Shown: one piece after another, positions 17,096 through 25,786 of the stretch | Position numbering within the stretch: position 1 is the first letter of the stretch | Layout of the letters: each line of letters begins with the position of its first letter | Origin: Bog-473 sp963719485 | GTDB taxonomy: Bacteria > Actinomycetota > Acidimicrobiia > Acidimicrobiales > RAAP-2 | Reading direction: 5' to 3' | DNA: 64,000 nt | NCBI GenBank assembly: GCA_963719485.1 | Contig: OY970387.1 | Coordinates: 2,728,001-2,792,000 of the forward strand | Program-made: the position numbers and the translations under genes | The notes under the pieces: generated by a model | The model's database searches: none | What the model saw: only the letters and a program-made list of their open reading frames with translations | What the model was told of the DNA's origin: nothing

Positions 17096-17278
17096 GTCTT
17101 CGTGGGGCCTGAAGGCACCCGGGCAGAAAGGCCCCGCGGCCAGGAAGGCCCGGCGGGACCTCGTGGCACCGCCGTCCCGTACTCAAGCGCGGCAAGGGCA
17201 CGGCCGATGCAATTGGGGGAGAGTTGGGCCGGCGGACTTGGCGAGTCAGGCCGCGGCTCCGACTACAGAGACAAGACC

Positions 17279-19126
17279 ATGAAAATACGACGCAAGGACA
17301 ACCTGCACGTGCCCGACGGAGATGTCCTCGTGGACGTCGCCGCGACCGGGGATGTCGACGAGACGGACCCTTCGTGGGCGCCGGAAACGGCAAACGGGGA
17401 GCCGGACGTCGTCCAGGAAGCCGTGGCGGCCGTTGCCACAGCACCACGGGCCAAGGGGCTTCTCGGGGAGGTGCTCGTCGCCCGCGGTCTCGTCACCGAT
17501 GCCCAGGTCGCGACCGCACTCCAGCTGCAGGGAAGCTCGGGGAAGCGGCTCGGTGAGGTGCTGGTCGACACGGGTGCTCTCGACGAGCGGGGCCTGGTGG
17601 ACGCGCTGGCGGATTTCTTCGGCATGCCCGTGATCGACCTCCGGCGCGCCACGCCGGAGCCCGTGGCAGTCGCTCTCCTGCCCGAGGAGGTGGCTCGGGA
17701 ACTCCTGGCCATCCCGGTGCGTCTCGACAACCAGGGTCTGCACGTGGCGGTGGCCCAGCCGAGCGACGAGATTCGTTTCCGCCTGGCCGAGTCGAGTGGG
17801 CACTCGGTCCGGTTGGCGCTCGCTCCCATGAGCGACATCCGATGGGCCATCGACCGCAGCTATCAGGCCATCGGCAGCGTGGGCAAGCTCGTGCAGGCCT
17901 TCGAGGCCGTGGAGACCTCACGGAAGCGCCCCGTCGAGACCGAGAGCACCGACGTGGTGTCGGCGGACGCCCCGGTCGTCCAGGTGGTCGACAGCATCTT
18001 GACCCAGGCCATGCGCGACCGCGCCTCCGACGTGCACATCGAGCCTTCGCAGGATGTGATCTACGTCCGCTTCAGGATCGACGGCGCCCTCAAGGACATC
18101 ATCGAGCTCCCGGTCACCATGGGCCTCGGGCTGGTGAGCCGGATCAAGATCCTCGCCGGCATGAACATCGTGGAGCGGCGCCGTTCGCAGGACGGCCAGT
18201 TCACCACGGAGATCGACGGCAAGGGCACTGACGTGCGGGTGTCGACCCTCGCCACCATCTGGGGCGAGAAGTGCGTGCTCCGGATTCTGGACAAGAACCG
18301 CTCGGTGCTGCGTCTCGGCGAGCTGGGCATGCCCACTGACACCCACGAGACCTACTCGAAGCTCACCCGTGCGCCGTTCGGGATGGTGCTGTGCGCCGGC
18401 CCGACCGGGAGCGGCAAGACCACGACGCTCTACGCCACCCTGAGCGAGGTCAGCGACCGGTCCCGCAACGTCATGACGATCGAGGACCCGGTCGAATTCG
18501 TCTTCCCCAAGATCAACCAGATCCAGACAAACGAGCAGGCTGGATTGACCTTCGCCACCGGGCTCAAGTCCATCCTGCGCCAGGACCCCGACGTGATCCT
18601 CGTGGGCGAGATCCGCGACGTCGAGACGGCCCGGATCGCCGTCCAGTCGGCGTTGACGGGGCACTTCGTGCTGTCGTCACTCCACGCCACCGACTCGGTC
18701 TCCGCGCTGCACCGGTTCTTGGACATGGGGATCGAGTCGTTCCTCATCGCCTCGTCGGTCATCGCCATCGTGGGCCAGCGTTTGGTGCGCCGCGTCTGCC
18801 CGTCCTGCAAGACCCGCTACACGCCCACCCAGGAGGAGATGGCCTTCTACGAGGAGAGCGGCGGGGATCCGAAAACGGACTTCTACCGCGGCACCGGGTG
18901 CAACTTCTGCGGGAACACCGGCTACCAGGACCGGATCGGGGTCTACGAGCTGCTGCAGATGACCCCCGAGATCAAGCGCCTGATCGTCGGCTGGGCCACC
19001 CAGGACGAGCTGCGCCGCCTGGCCCAGAAGCAGGGCATGCGCACCCTGCGCGAGGAGGCCATCAACCTGGTGTCGCAGGACCTGACGACCATCTCCGAGG
19101 TGATCCGCAGCATCTACGCGATGTGA
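17279..19126 (+). CDS. PilB/GspE-type secretion or type IV pilus ATPase
   Basis: 615 residues. An N-terminal GspE-N domain, G-L-L-G-E-V-L-V-A-R-G-L-V near 60, precedes the ATPase. Walker A G-P-T-G-S-G-K-T-T-T is near 375, the Asp box I-E-D-P-V-E near 401, Walker B V-I-L-V-G-E-I-R-D near 439 and the His box S-S-L-H-A-T near 463. Two CxxC pairs, C-P-S-C near 507 and C-N-F-C near 541, form the zinc site seen in PilB/GspE. It powers pilus or secretion-piston assembly, but no PilC, PilM or prepilin gene is next to it. The start is uncertain: the frame is open to 17057 and there is no clear Shine-Dalgarno. Confidence 0.92.
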   Translation: MKIRRKDNLHVPDGDVLVDVAATGDVDETDPSWAPETANGEPDVVQEAVAAVATAPRAKGLLGEVLVARGLVTDAQVATALQLQGSSGKRLGEVLVDTGALDERGLVDALADFFGMPVIDLRRATPEPVAVALLPEEVARELLAIPVRLDNQGLHVAVAQPSDEIRFRLAESSGHSVRLALAPMSDIRWAIDRSYQAIGSVGKLVQAFEAVETSRKRPVETESTDVVSADAPVVQVVDSILTQAMRDRASDVHIEPSQDVIYVRFRIDGALKDIIELPVTMGLGLVSRIKILAGMNIVERRRSQDGQFTTEIDGKGTDVRVSTLATIWGEKCVLRILDKNRSVLRLGELGMPTDTHETYSKLTRAPFGMVLCAGPTGSGKTTTLYATLSEVSDRSRNVMTIEDPVEFVFPKINQIQTNEQAGLTFATGLKSILRQDPDVILVGEIRDVETARIAVQSALTGHFVLSSLHATDSVSALHRFLDMGIESFLIASSVIAIVGQRLVRRVCPSCKTRYTPTQEEMAFYEESGGDPKTDFYRGTGCNFCGNTGYQDRIGVYELLQMTPEIKRLIVGWATQDELRRLAQKQGMRTLREEAINLVSQDLTTISEVIRSIYAM

Positions 19127-19142
19127 GGACCGGGGGCGCCGC

Positions 19143-19682
19143 TCAGCGCCTCGCGAGGTCGCAGAGCTTCGTCACGGTGTTCCAGTTCCTCGTGGTGCTC
19201 ACCACGCCCAACCGCCGCTCCAGGAACGTCCCGGTGTACTTCGTCCCGGCGTATCCGTCCGGCGTGGACACGTAGACCTCCCTGCCGTCGACGACGAGCT
19301 CGTCGCGTCCGCTCGGGGGGAGGACGAACGCATCCAGTGCCGCCGTCGACGGAAGGGTGGCCAGGAAGGTCACGTGGTGGCGGGACGGGTCGGCGCCCGC
19401 CTTGGCGTACGGGCTCGCCGAACCGACACGCAGGAGTTCGGGGATGCTCCGCACCAGGACGGCCGGCGAGTCGCCGAAGTCCTCGGCCAGGCGCTGCTCG
19501 ATGGCGCCGGCGATGCCCGCCTCGTTCTTGGCTCCCGTCGAGAACAGGACGTTTCCCGTCTGGATGTACGTCGAGACGCCGCTGTAGCCCAGGCCGTCGA
19601 AGGAGCCGCGCAGCTCGTCCATGGCGATGCGCCCGTGTCCCGCCACGTTCACACTCCGGAGCAAGGCGACGTAGCGAGGCAC
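19143..19682 (-). CDS. DUF1697 family protein
   Basis: 179 residues, typical length for DUF1697. The opening Y-V-A-L-L-R-S-V-N-V-A-G and Y-I-Q-T-G-N-V-L-F-S near 40 are diagnostic, as is the closing R-N-W-N-T-V-T-K-L. The function of the family is unknown. GTG 19682 is six bases after TAGGTT on the minus strand, so translation is probably leaderless. It converges on the pilus ATPase with 16 bases between. Confidence 0.88.
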   Translation of the reverse strand: MPRYVALLRSVNVAGHGRIAMDELRGSFDGLGYSGVSTYIQTGNVLFSTGAKNEAGIAGAIEQRLAEDFGDSPAVLVRSIPELLRVGSASPYAKAGADPSRHHVTFLATLPSTAALDAFVLPPSGRDELVVDGREVYVSTPDGYAGTKYTGTFLERRLGVVSTTRNWNTVTKLCDLARR

Positions 19683-19691
19683 CGTTGCAAC

Positions 19692-20843
19692 CTACCGGGA
19701 CCGGGGCACCGCCCCGTGCGCAGCGACGGGGTCGCGGGTCAGGCGGAAAGGGTCGAGGTCGATCGGGGGACGCGAGCCCTCCGCCAGGTCGGCCAGGAGC
19801 TCGCCCAGCAGTGGCCCGAACTTGAACCCGTGCCCGCTGGTGGCACAGCCCACGACGATCCGGCCGACGCGGTCGAGGACGAAGTCCGCGTCGACGGAGT
19901 TGTCGTAGAGGCAGCGCTCGGTGGCAACCGGCGAGGGATCGAGCGAGGGGAGCAGCCGTCCCACGGCGGCGGTCAGGCGCGTGAGGAGCGCCGGGTCGTC
20001 CGCCGCGAACGTTGCGAGGTCGGCCGGATCGTCGCTCCCGAGTATGGGGCCCGGTGTGTGGTGGGACACCTTGTAGGTGCCGGCGCGGGGCCCACCACCG
20101 GGAACCGGCAGGCCGTAGATCATGTCGTCGCCCCACTCGATGAAGACGGGGAGCGGTGCGCCGCCGCGTCCGGTCCTGAAGTACGCCACCTGGGGGAGCG
20201 AGGGCGCCGCGGCCACGGCTGTGGCCGTGCCGACGAGCCCGAGGGTGGCCGGGCCGGCGCAGGCGATGACGACATCTGCTTCGAGCACGGACCCGCCCGC
20301 GGTCTCGACGGTGACGGGGTCGGGCGATCGGTCATGCACGGAGGTCACGCGGGTCCCGGTGAGGAGCTCGAAGCCAGCCGCGTCGCACAGCGCGCGCAGG
20401 CACTCGTCCGCGGCCAGTACGCCCGAGTCGGGGTCGACGAGTGCGGGCCCAGCCGGGGCGATCCCGGGGAAACGCTGTGCCACCGCTCGGGCCGACAGGT
20501 GCTCCACCGGAGCCCCGGCCGCCGCCAGCGCGCCGGCAATGGATTCGAGCGCGGCGCCGTCGCCCATCGTCACCTGGCCGGTCACGTGCAGAAGCCGCCG
20601 CCCGGTGGCGCGCTCGAGGTCGTGCCAGCGGGCGCGGGCGAGGACGGCCATCTCGACGTAGTGCGGCTCGGGATAGCCCAGACGGAAGATGCGGGCGTCG
20701 CCCTTGGAGCCGGAACACTCGTGGCCCGGCGCTTCTGCTGCCTCGAGCACCAGTGCCCGCCAGCCTCGCCGCGTCAGCGCCCGCGCGGCCGACAGGCCCA
20801 ACAGACCCGCACCGATCACGATGCAACGTCGGTCGTCGGCCAC
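19692..20843 (-). CDS. FAD-dependent oxidoreductase, monomeric sarcosine oxidase/DAO type
   Basis: 383 residues from GTG 20843. The N-terminal dinucleotide motif R-C-I-V-I-G-A-G-L-L-G-L-S-A-A and R-A-L-V-L-E are typical of the DAO superfamily. H-E-C-S-G-S-K-G-D-A-R-I-F-R near 45-60 and the C-terminal V-G-C-A-T-S-G-H-G-F-K-F-G-P match monomeric sarcosine oxidase and N-methyltryptophan oxidase, whose FAD is covalently bound by a Cys near the C-terminus (a Cys is present here). It would oxidise a secondary amino acid. The GTG was preferred over ATG 20855 because TATGAT (20850-20855) is a -10 box seven bases upstream of it. Confidence 0.85.
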   Translation of the reverse strand: MADDRRCIVIGAGLLGLSAARALTRRGWRALVLEAAEAPGHECSGSKGDARIFRLGYPEPHYVEMAVLARARWHDLERATGRRLLHVTGQVTMGDGAALESIAGALAAAGAPVEHLSARAVAQRFPGIAPAGPALVDPDSGVLAADECLRALCDAAGFELLTGTRVTSVHDRSPDPVTVETAGGSVLEADVVIACAGPATLGLVGTATAVAAAPSLPQVAYFRTGRGGAPLPVFIEWGDDMIYGLPVPGGGPRAGTYKVSHHTPGPILGSDDPADLATFAADDPALLTRLTAAVGRLLPSLDPSPVATERCLYDNSVDADFVLDRVGRIVVGCATSGHGFKFGPLLGELLADLAEGSRPPIDLDPFRLTRDPVAAHGAVPRSR

Positions 20844-20912
20844 GGTGTCGATCATACGAACGCGCCGCGCCGGCCCTCGTCGTCGAGAGGTCCCGCAGTA
20901 CGCTCGGCAGCA

Positions 20913-22949
20913 GTGACGAGTGGGATGGATGTCTCGGCGCACCCGGCCCACGACACAGTCCGGGATGATCCCACCCGCGGTCTCGATCCCGAGCCCTCTG
21001 CGGAAGCCGGGGACGAGCACTCTTCCGTCCGGCCGTCGGGCCACGGCCCGATCCTGCGAGGCCTCCGCACCGTCGGCCTCCACGTCGTCGCCCTCGCCTG
21101 TTTCACCGTGCCCGCCGTCGTGCTGTGGTGGCACGTCTGGTCCGGGCACCCGTCGGCCGCGCTGACGTGCGGATGCGGCGATCCGGCGCAGGAGGTCTGG
21201 TTCATGGCCTGGCCGGCCTGGGCGATGGCCCATCTCCACAGCCTCGTGTTCTCCGGAGCAGTGAACGTCCCTGCCGGCGCCAACCTGCTCTCGAACACGT
21301 CCGGGACGTTGGTCGGCGTCGTGCTGGCCCCGGTCACCTGGGTCTTCGGACCGGTCACCGCCACCAACGCGGCCCTCACGCTCGCCCCCGGACTCAGCGC
21401 GTGGGCGTGCTTCGCCGCCGTGCGGCCCCTCGTCACCTGGAAGGCGGGCGCCATCCCGGCCGCACTGGTGTACGGCTATTCGACGGCCATCGTGGGGTCG
21501 CTCACCTTCGGCCATGTATCGGTGGCGGTGCTCGTGATCCCGCCGTTCCTCTTCACCACGCTGCACGAGATCGTGATCCGTCAAGAGCACTCGGTCGGCC
21601 GAGACGGCCTCCTCCTCGCCTTGCTGGTCGTGGTGCAGTTCTTCGTCTCGCCCGAGATCCTCGTGATGTGCCTGCTCCTGACCGCCGTCGGGCTGCTGGC
21701 GGTCATGGCGGTGGGTTGGCGGCAGCTGCGCGGGCGCGCCGGTCATGCCCTGCCCGCCCTGGCCCTGGCCGGCGGCGTGACCCTCCTGGTGCTCGCGTAC
21801 CCCACGTGGTACGGACTGGCCGGGCCCCAGGCGGTCACCGGCGTGCTGTTCGCGCTGGCTCCGATCTCCGGTGTCCCACTGTCGGGACTCCTGGCGCCGG
21901 GAGCGTACGGGGCGCCCGCCAACGCGTACATCCGGTTCGGGGGGTACCTCGGTCGCAACGGTCCCCCTCCGGACTATGTCGGCGCCGGGGTCGCCGTGGC
22001 CGCACTGGGGTCGGTGGTGGTCGCACGCCGGCGCCCGCTCACCTGGCTGCTGTTGCTGCTGGCCGCGGTCACCTTCTCGGTGGCGCTCGGCGGCTACCTG
22101 ATGAACGGGCCCTCCTGGCTCGGACACCCCTGGCTGCCCTGGCGTGCCCTGTCGAGGCTGCCGCTCCTGAAAGAGATCCTGCCGGACCAGTTCGCGCCCC
22201 TGCTCACGCTGTTCGTGGCCTTCGTGATCGCCGTCGGCCTCGACGCGCTCCACGGGGCGCACCGGCGGCCGACGTCCTGGCTGGCGTCACACCGCGCCGT
22301 GGTCACCGCCGCCGCCACCTGCGTGGCGGCGGCGGTCGCGTTCGTGCCGGTGTTCATGACGTTTGACGCACCCCTCCATGTGGTGGGCGTGCAGAACCCG
22401 GCGTACCTGCGGCCCGGTGCGCCGACGGTTCCGGCGGACGCCGTGGTGCTCACGATCCCGTTCGCCGTGTCGGGCTCCGCGCAGCCCATGTTGTGGCAGG
22501 CCGTCGACGGCATGCGGTTCCGTCTGGCCGGGGCCGCGCTCAAGACGCCCAATGCCCGGGGCGGCCCCGTCGGATCGGGTCCCCCCGGATCGGCCCGGCG
22601 GATCCTGACCAACCTGACGGTCATCGGGGGGGCGCTGCCCACGGGGACCCCGGCGCAACTCTCGACGGTCCGGCGCGCACTGCGCGCGTGGCAGGTCGAC
22701 CAGGTCGTGATCACCGGCTCGAGCCGCGACCCGGTGTACGCCTCCGGCTTCTTCACCGAGGCGCTCGGGGTCGCGCCGGCCTACACCCGAGGGGCCTGGG
22801 TGTGGAGGCTGCAACCGGGCACGCAAGCGGCGCCACCTGCCGCGGGGGCCTCGCTGTCGCAGTGCCGGGCCTTCGCGGGCTCGCCGGGCGCGCGGGACGA
22901 CCCGACGAGCATGGCGCGTTGCGTCCTCTTCACGACCGGACACGCCTGA
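20913..22949 (+). CDS. GT-C-like polytopic membrane protein
   Basis: 678 residues with about eleven hydrophobic helices between residues 45 and 490 and a soluble C-terminal domain. After the first helix a loop reads C-G-D-P-A-Q-E-V-W-F-M-A-W with an acid like the catalytic loop of GT-C lipid-linked sugar transferases. It is a paralogue of the frameshifted gene at 41599-43474: both share the loop, N-V-P-A-G-A-N-L-L-S-N-T-S, and the C-terminal M-x-F-R and W-x-x-D segments. GTG 20913 is eight bases after TACGCT (20899-20904), so leaderless. The donor and acceptor are unknown. Confidence 0.8.
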   Translation: MTSGMDVSAHPAHDTVRDDPTRGLDPEPSAEAGDEHSSVRPSGHGPILRGLRTVGLHVVALACFTVPAVVLWWHVWSGHPSAALTCGCGDPAQEVWFMAWPAWAMAHLHSLVFSGAVNVPAGANLLSNTSGTLVGVVLAPVTWVFGPVTATNAALTLAPGLSAWACFAAVRPLVTWKAGAIPAALVYGYSTAIVGSLTFGHVSVAVLVIPPFLFTTLHEIVIRQEHSVGRDGLLLALLVVVQFFVSPEILVMCLLLTAVGLLAVMAVGWRQLRGRAGHALPALALAGGVTLLVLAYPTWYGLAGPQAVTGVLFALAPISGVPLSGLLAPGAYGAPANAYIRFGGYLGRNGPPPDYVGAGVAVAALGSVVVARRRPLTWLLLLLAAVTFSVALGGYLMNGPSWLGHPWLPWRALSRLPLLKEILPDQFAPLLTLFVAFVIAVGLDALHGAHRRPTSWLASHRAVVTAAATCVAAAVAFVPVFMTFDAPLHVVGVQNPAYLRPGAPTVPADAVVLTIPFAVSGSAQPMLWQAVDGMRFRLAGAALKTPNARGGPVGSGPPGSARRILTNLTVIGGALPTGTPAQLSTVRRALRAWQVDQVVITGSSRDPVYASGFFTEALGVAPAYTRGAWVWRLQPGTQAAPPAAGASLSQCRAFAGSPGARDDPTSMARCVLFTTGHA

Positions 22950-22969
22950 GCCGTCGCTCCCTGCGGTCG

Positions 22970-22975
22970 TACAAT
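22970..22975 (+). promoter_or_regulatory. Leaderless-type -10 box TACAAT
   Basis: TACAAT ends six bases before the GTG start at 22982 and no Shine-Dalgarno is present. This is one of the closest matches to the TATAAT consensus in the window. Confidence 0.6.
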
Positions 22976-22981
22976 CGAGCC

Positions 22982-23416
22982 GTGCAGCCCATCCTCCACC
23001 TCTCCATCCCGGTGCGGGACGTTGACGAAGCACGGGAGTTCTACGTGCACACGCTCGGCTGCACGCCGGCACGCGCCCGGGCCGGCTTCACCGACGTGTG
23101 GTTCTACGGCATGCAGCTCACACTGCAGGACCGTCCGCACGACGTGGTCCCGGCGATGGAGGGAGCGGCGCGCCACTTCGGAGTCACGCTCGGACGGCCT
23201 GACTTCGACGCCATGGTCGTCCGCCTCGACTCGCACGGCGTCGACTGGCTGGTGCCGGTCTCGACCGACAACGCGGGGCTGCCCACCGAGCAGACGAAGG
23301 CCAAGATCGCCGACCCAAGTGGCAACGTGATCGAGCTCAAGACGTATCACGACGTCGATGCGGCCCTCGAGACGTCGACCCACTCGTACCCGGAGGCCTT
23401 CGCCCACGGCAACTGA
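22982..23416 (+). CDS. VOC (glyoxalase/dioxygenase fold) family protein
   Basis: 144 residues. The beta-alpha-beta-beta-beta repeat pattern is clear: H-L-S-I-P-V-R-D-V-D-E-A-R-E-F-Y near the N-terminus and K-I-A-D-P-S-G-N-V-I-E-L-K-T-Y near residue 117, with metal-ligand positions H and E in place. VOC enzymes include glyoxalases, extradiol dioxygenases and resistance proteins; the specific activity is unknown. Initiation at GTG 22982 is leaderless. Confidence 0.85.
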   Translation: MQPILHLSIPVRDVDEAREFYVHTLGCTPARARAGFTDVWFYGMQLTLQDRPHDVVPAMEGAARHFGVTLGRPDFDAMVVRLDSHGVDWLVPVSTDNAGLPTEQTKAKIADPSGNVIELKTYHDVDAALETSTHSYPEAFAHGN

Positions 23417-23468
23417 GCCTGGCCTACGGTGTCCGCCGTGGAGAGAGAACGGACCCGAGAGGAGAGCA

Positions 23469-24236
23469 GTGGGTGACGGAGACATGACCGGCGACCCCCG
23501 GGCGGCGCGCCAGGACGGGCGAGCGGTCGACCAATTGCGGCCGGTCAGCTTCGACCGTGACTACACCGTGATGGCCCCGGGGTCGGTGCTCGTGACCTTC
23601 GGGCAGACCAAGGTGCTGTGCACGGCGTCGGTGGAGGAGCGGGTGCCGCCCTGGATGCGGGGCACGGGTCGCGGCTGGGTCACCGCCGAATACTCCATGC
23701 TCCCCGGCTCGACGCCGGAGCGGGCGTCCCGGGAGGCGGCCAAGGGCAAGCAGTCGGGGCGGACCCAGGAAATCCAGCGGCTGATCGCTCGCTCGCTGCG
23801 CGCGGTGTGCGACCTGGTCACACTGGGCGAGGTGCAGATCACCGTGGACTGCGACGCGCTCCAGGCCGACGGCGGGACCCGCACCGCCTCCATCTGCGGG
23901 GCCTATGTCGCACTGCACGACGCCTGCACCCGCCTCGTGCAGGCGGGCACGATCAGCACGCATCCGCTGACGGACTCGGTGGCCGCGGTCTCGGTCGGCA
24001 TCATCGACGGCGTGCCGATGCTCGACCTGCCCTACACCGAGGATTCGCGGGCTGAGGTCGACATGAACGTCGTCATGACCGGAGCCGGCCGTTTCGTCGA
24101 GGTGCAGGGCACGGCGGAAGGGATGGCCTTCACCAGGGGTGAGCTCGACACGCTCCTCGGACTGGCGGAGGACGGCATCAAGGAGCTGACGGGCCTGCAG
24201 GCTGCCGTGCTGGCCGAGGCGCCGCCGCGACGGTGA
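23469..24236 (+). CDS. rph: Ribonuclease PH
   Basis: 255 residues. D-G-R-A-V-D-Q-L-R-P-V near the N-terminus, R-G-W-V-T-A-E-Y-S-M-L-P-G-S-T and the phosphate-binding G-R-T-Q-E-I-Q-R-L-I-A-R-S-L-R are all diagnostic. It trims tRNA 3' ends by phosphorolysis. GTG 23469 has AGGAG four bases upstream; the alternative ATG 23484 has a weaker site and would give 250 residues. A TACGGT box at 23425-23430 suggests a transcript starting at about 23438. The stop overlaps the next start as GTGA, so rph and rdgB are coupled. Confidence 0.93.
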   Translation: MGDGDMTGDPRAARQDGRAVDQLRPVSFDRDYTVMAPGSVLVTFGQTKVLCTASVEERVPPWMRGTGRGWVTAEYSMLPGSTPERASREAAKGKQSGRTQEIQRLIARSLRAVCDLVTLGEVQITVDCDALQADGGTRTASICGAYVALHDACTRLVQAGTISTHPLTDSVAAVSVGIIDGVPMLDLPYTEDSRAEVDMNVVMTGAGRFVEVQGTAEGMAFTRGELDTLLGLAEDGIKELTGLQAAVLAEAPPRR

Positions 24237-24865
24237 GCGGGCCGGCCGGGCGCGCGCCGAGGCGGCTCGTGCTGGCCTCGGCCAACCCCGACAAGGTCAA
24301 GGAGATCGTCGCCGTGTTGTCGGCCTCCCTGCCCGTCGAGCTGTTGCCGCGGCCCGACGGGGTCCCCGACGTCGTGGAGGACGCCGACACGCTCGTGGGC
24401 AACGCCCGCCTGAAGGCGCGGGCACTGGTGGCGGCGACGGGGCTGGCGGCCGTGGCCGACGACACCGGGCTGGAGGTGGACGCCCTGGATGGCGCGCCGG
24501 GCGTCTACTCGGCCCGCTTCGCCGGCGACGACGCCACCTACGCCGACAACGTGGCCAGGCTGTTGCGAGACCTCGCGGCGCTGGAGGGCGGCGGCGGCGA
24601 CCGCGCCGCGTGCTTCAAGACGGTGGCGCTGGTGGCGTTTCCCGATGGATCCGAGGTCTGGGCCGAGGGGGTGCTGGCAGGGACCATCGCCACCGAACCC
24701 CGGGGTGCCAACGGGTTCGGCTACGACCCGGTGTTCGTGCCCGAGGGAGGGGACGGGCGGACCTTCGCCGAGATGGCGCCGGCGGAGAAGGATGCCGTCT
24801 CGCATCGCGGCCGCGCCTTCAGGGCGTTGGCCGCCGAACTGGCTCGGGCGCCGGAGGTGCCGTAG
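24233..24865 (+). CDS. rdgB: RdgB/HAM1 family non-canonical purine NTP pyrophosphatase
   Basis: 210 residues. The family signature is present from the start: L-V-L-A-S-A-N-P-D-K-V-K-E near 12, A-V-A-D-D-T-G-L-E-V-D-A-L near 75 with catalytic Asp, and G-A-N-G-F-G-Y-D-P-V-F near 157, then S-H-R-G-R-A-F near the end. It hydrolyses XTP, dITP and related nucleotides to keep them out of DNA and RNA. GTG 24233 overlaps the rph stop. Confidence 0.94.
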   Translation: MSGPAGRAPRRLVLASANPDKVKEIVAVLSASLPVELLPRPDGVPDVVEDADTLVGNARLKARALVAATGLAAVADDTGLEVDALDGAPGVYSARFAGDDATYADNVARLLRDLAALEGGGGDRAACFKTVALVAFPDGSEVWAEGVLAGTIATEPRGANGFGYDPVFVPEGGDGRTFAEMAPAEKDAVSHRGRAFRALAAELARAPEVP

Positions 24866-24885
24866 GCCCGCGTGGGCGCGGCGGC

Positions 24886-25755
24886 TCAGCCGCCGAAGAG
24901 TGCGGCGGCGAGCTCCCGGTACCCGTCCAGCGGGAAGTCCGGCCCGTCGGCGACGACCTGGATGCAGACGTGGTCCGCTCCCGCGTCCTGGTGGGCGCGG
25001 ATCGCCGCGGCGACCGTCTCGGCGTCGCCCCAGGGGATGACCGCGTCGATCAGGCGGTCGCTCCCGCCGCCGTCGATGTCGTCGTCGCCGAAGCCGAAGG
25101 TCCGCAGGTTCTGTGTGTAGTTGGGGAGGCTGAGGTAGATGCTGGCGTAGCGCCGGGCCAGCTCCCTCGCCCGCGCGGCGTCGGTCTCGAGCACCACCGC
25201 GACCTCAGGCGCCAGGAGAGGAGCGGGACCCAGGATGGAGCGGGCGCGGGCGGTGTGCTCGAGCGGGACGAAGTACGGGTGGGCGCCGGCCGCGCGGGCC
25301 GCCGCCAGCTCGAGCATGCGGGGACCGAGCGCGGCCAGGACGCGCCGCTCGGGAGGCACCGGAGTCTCGAGCGCATCGAGGGCGTCGAGGTAGTCGACCA
25401 TCTTCGAATACGGGCGGGTGTAGTCGGCCACGACCGGCCCGTGGCTGGCGCCGAGGCCGAGGACGAAGCGCCCCGGGAACCGGTCCTCCAGGGCGACGGC
25501 GGCCGGCCCCACCACTTCGGGCGCGCCCGACCAGATGCTGACGATGCCGCTGGCCACCGCGATGTGGCTCGTCGAGGCGAGCAGCCCTTCGAAGTGCGGC
25601 GAAAACCCGGGGTCGAAGCCTCCCGATGACCACAGGGTCCCGTAGCCGAGCGCCTCGAGCTCGGGGGCCACGCTGCCGGCGGGATCAGCGGGATCGCGCC
25701 ACGAGCCGCTCCACCACACGCCTATGCGACCGAGGTCTACCGATGGCAGGTCCAC
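24886..25755 (-). CDS. LLM-class F420-dependent oxidoreductase (TIGR03620-like)
   Basis: 289 residues with the luciferase-like TIM barrel: L-E-A-L-G-Y-G-T-L-W near 32, G-R-F-V-L-G-L-G-A-S-H near 94 and I-V-S-I-W near 70. The sequence layout fits the actinobacterial TIGR03620 subgroup of F420-binding enzymes. GTG 25755 is eight bases after TACGGT, so leaderless. Substrate unknown; presence of this and a second LLM enzyme implies coenzyme F420 in the organism (inference). Confidence 0.83.
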   Translation of the reverse strand: MDLPSVDLGRIGVWWSGSWRDPADPAGSVAPELEALGYGTLWSSGGFDPGFSPHFEGLLASTSHIAVASGIVSIWSGAPEVVGPAAVALEDRFPGRFVLGLGASHGPVVADYTRPYSKMVDYLDALDALETPVPPERRVLAALGPRMLELAAARAAGAHPYFVPLEHTARARSILGPAPLLAPEVAVVLETDAARARELARRYASIYLSLPNYTQNLRTFGFGDDDIDGGGSDRLIDAVIPWGDAETVAAAIRAHQDAGADHVCIQVVADGPDFPLDGYRELAAALFGG

Positions 25756-25786
25756 GGTTGGAAACCGTACCCGCCGGTGTCCTCGT

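Noticed and set aside
19374..20912. 513-codon N-terminal extension of the GT-C-like protein
   Set aside because: It is antisense to the DUF1697 and sarcosine-oxidase-like genes; the real start has a TACGCT box eight bases upstream.
20856..22262. Minus-strand extension of the sarcosine-oxidase-like gene to 856 residues
   Set aside because: Antisense to the GT-C-like gene; composed of Gly/Arg/Gln/His shadow sequence.
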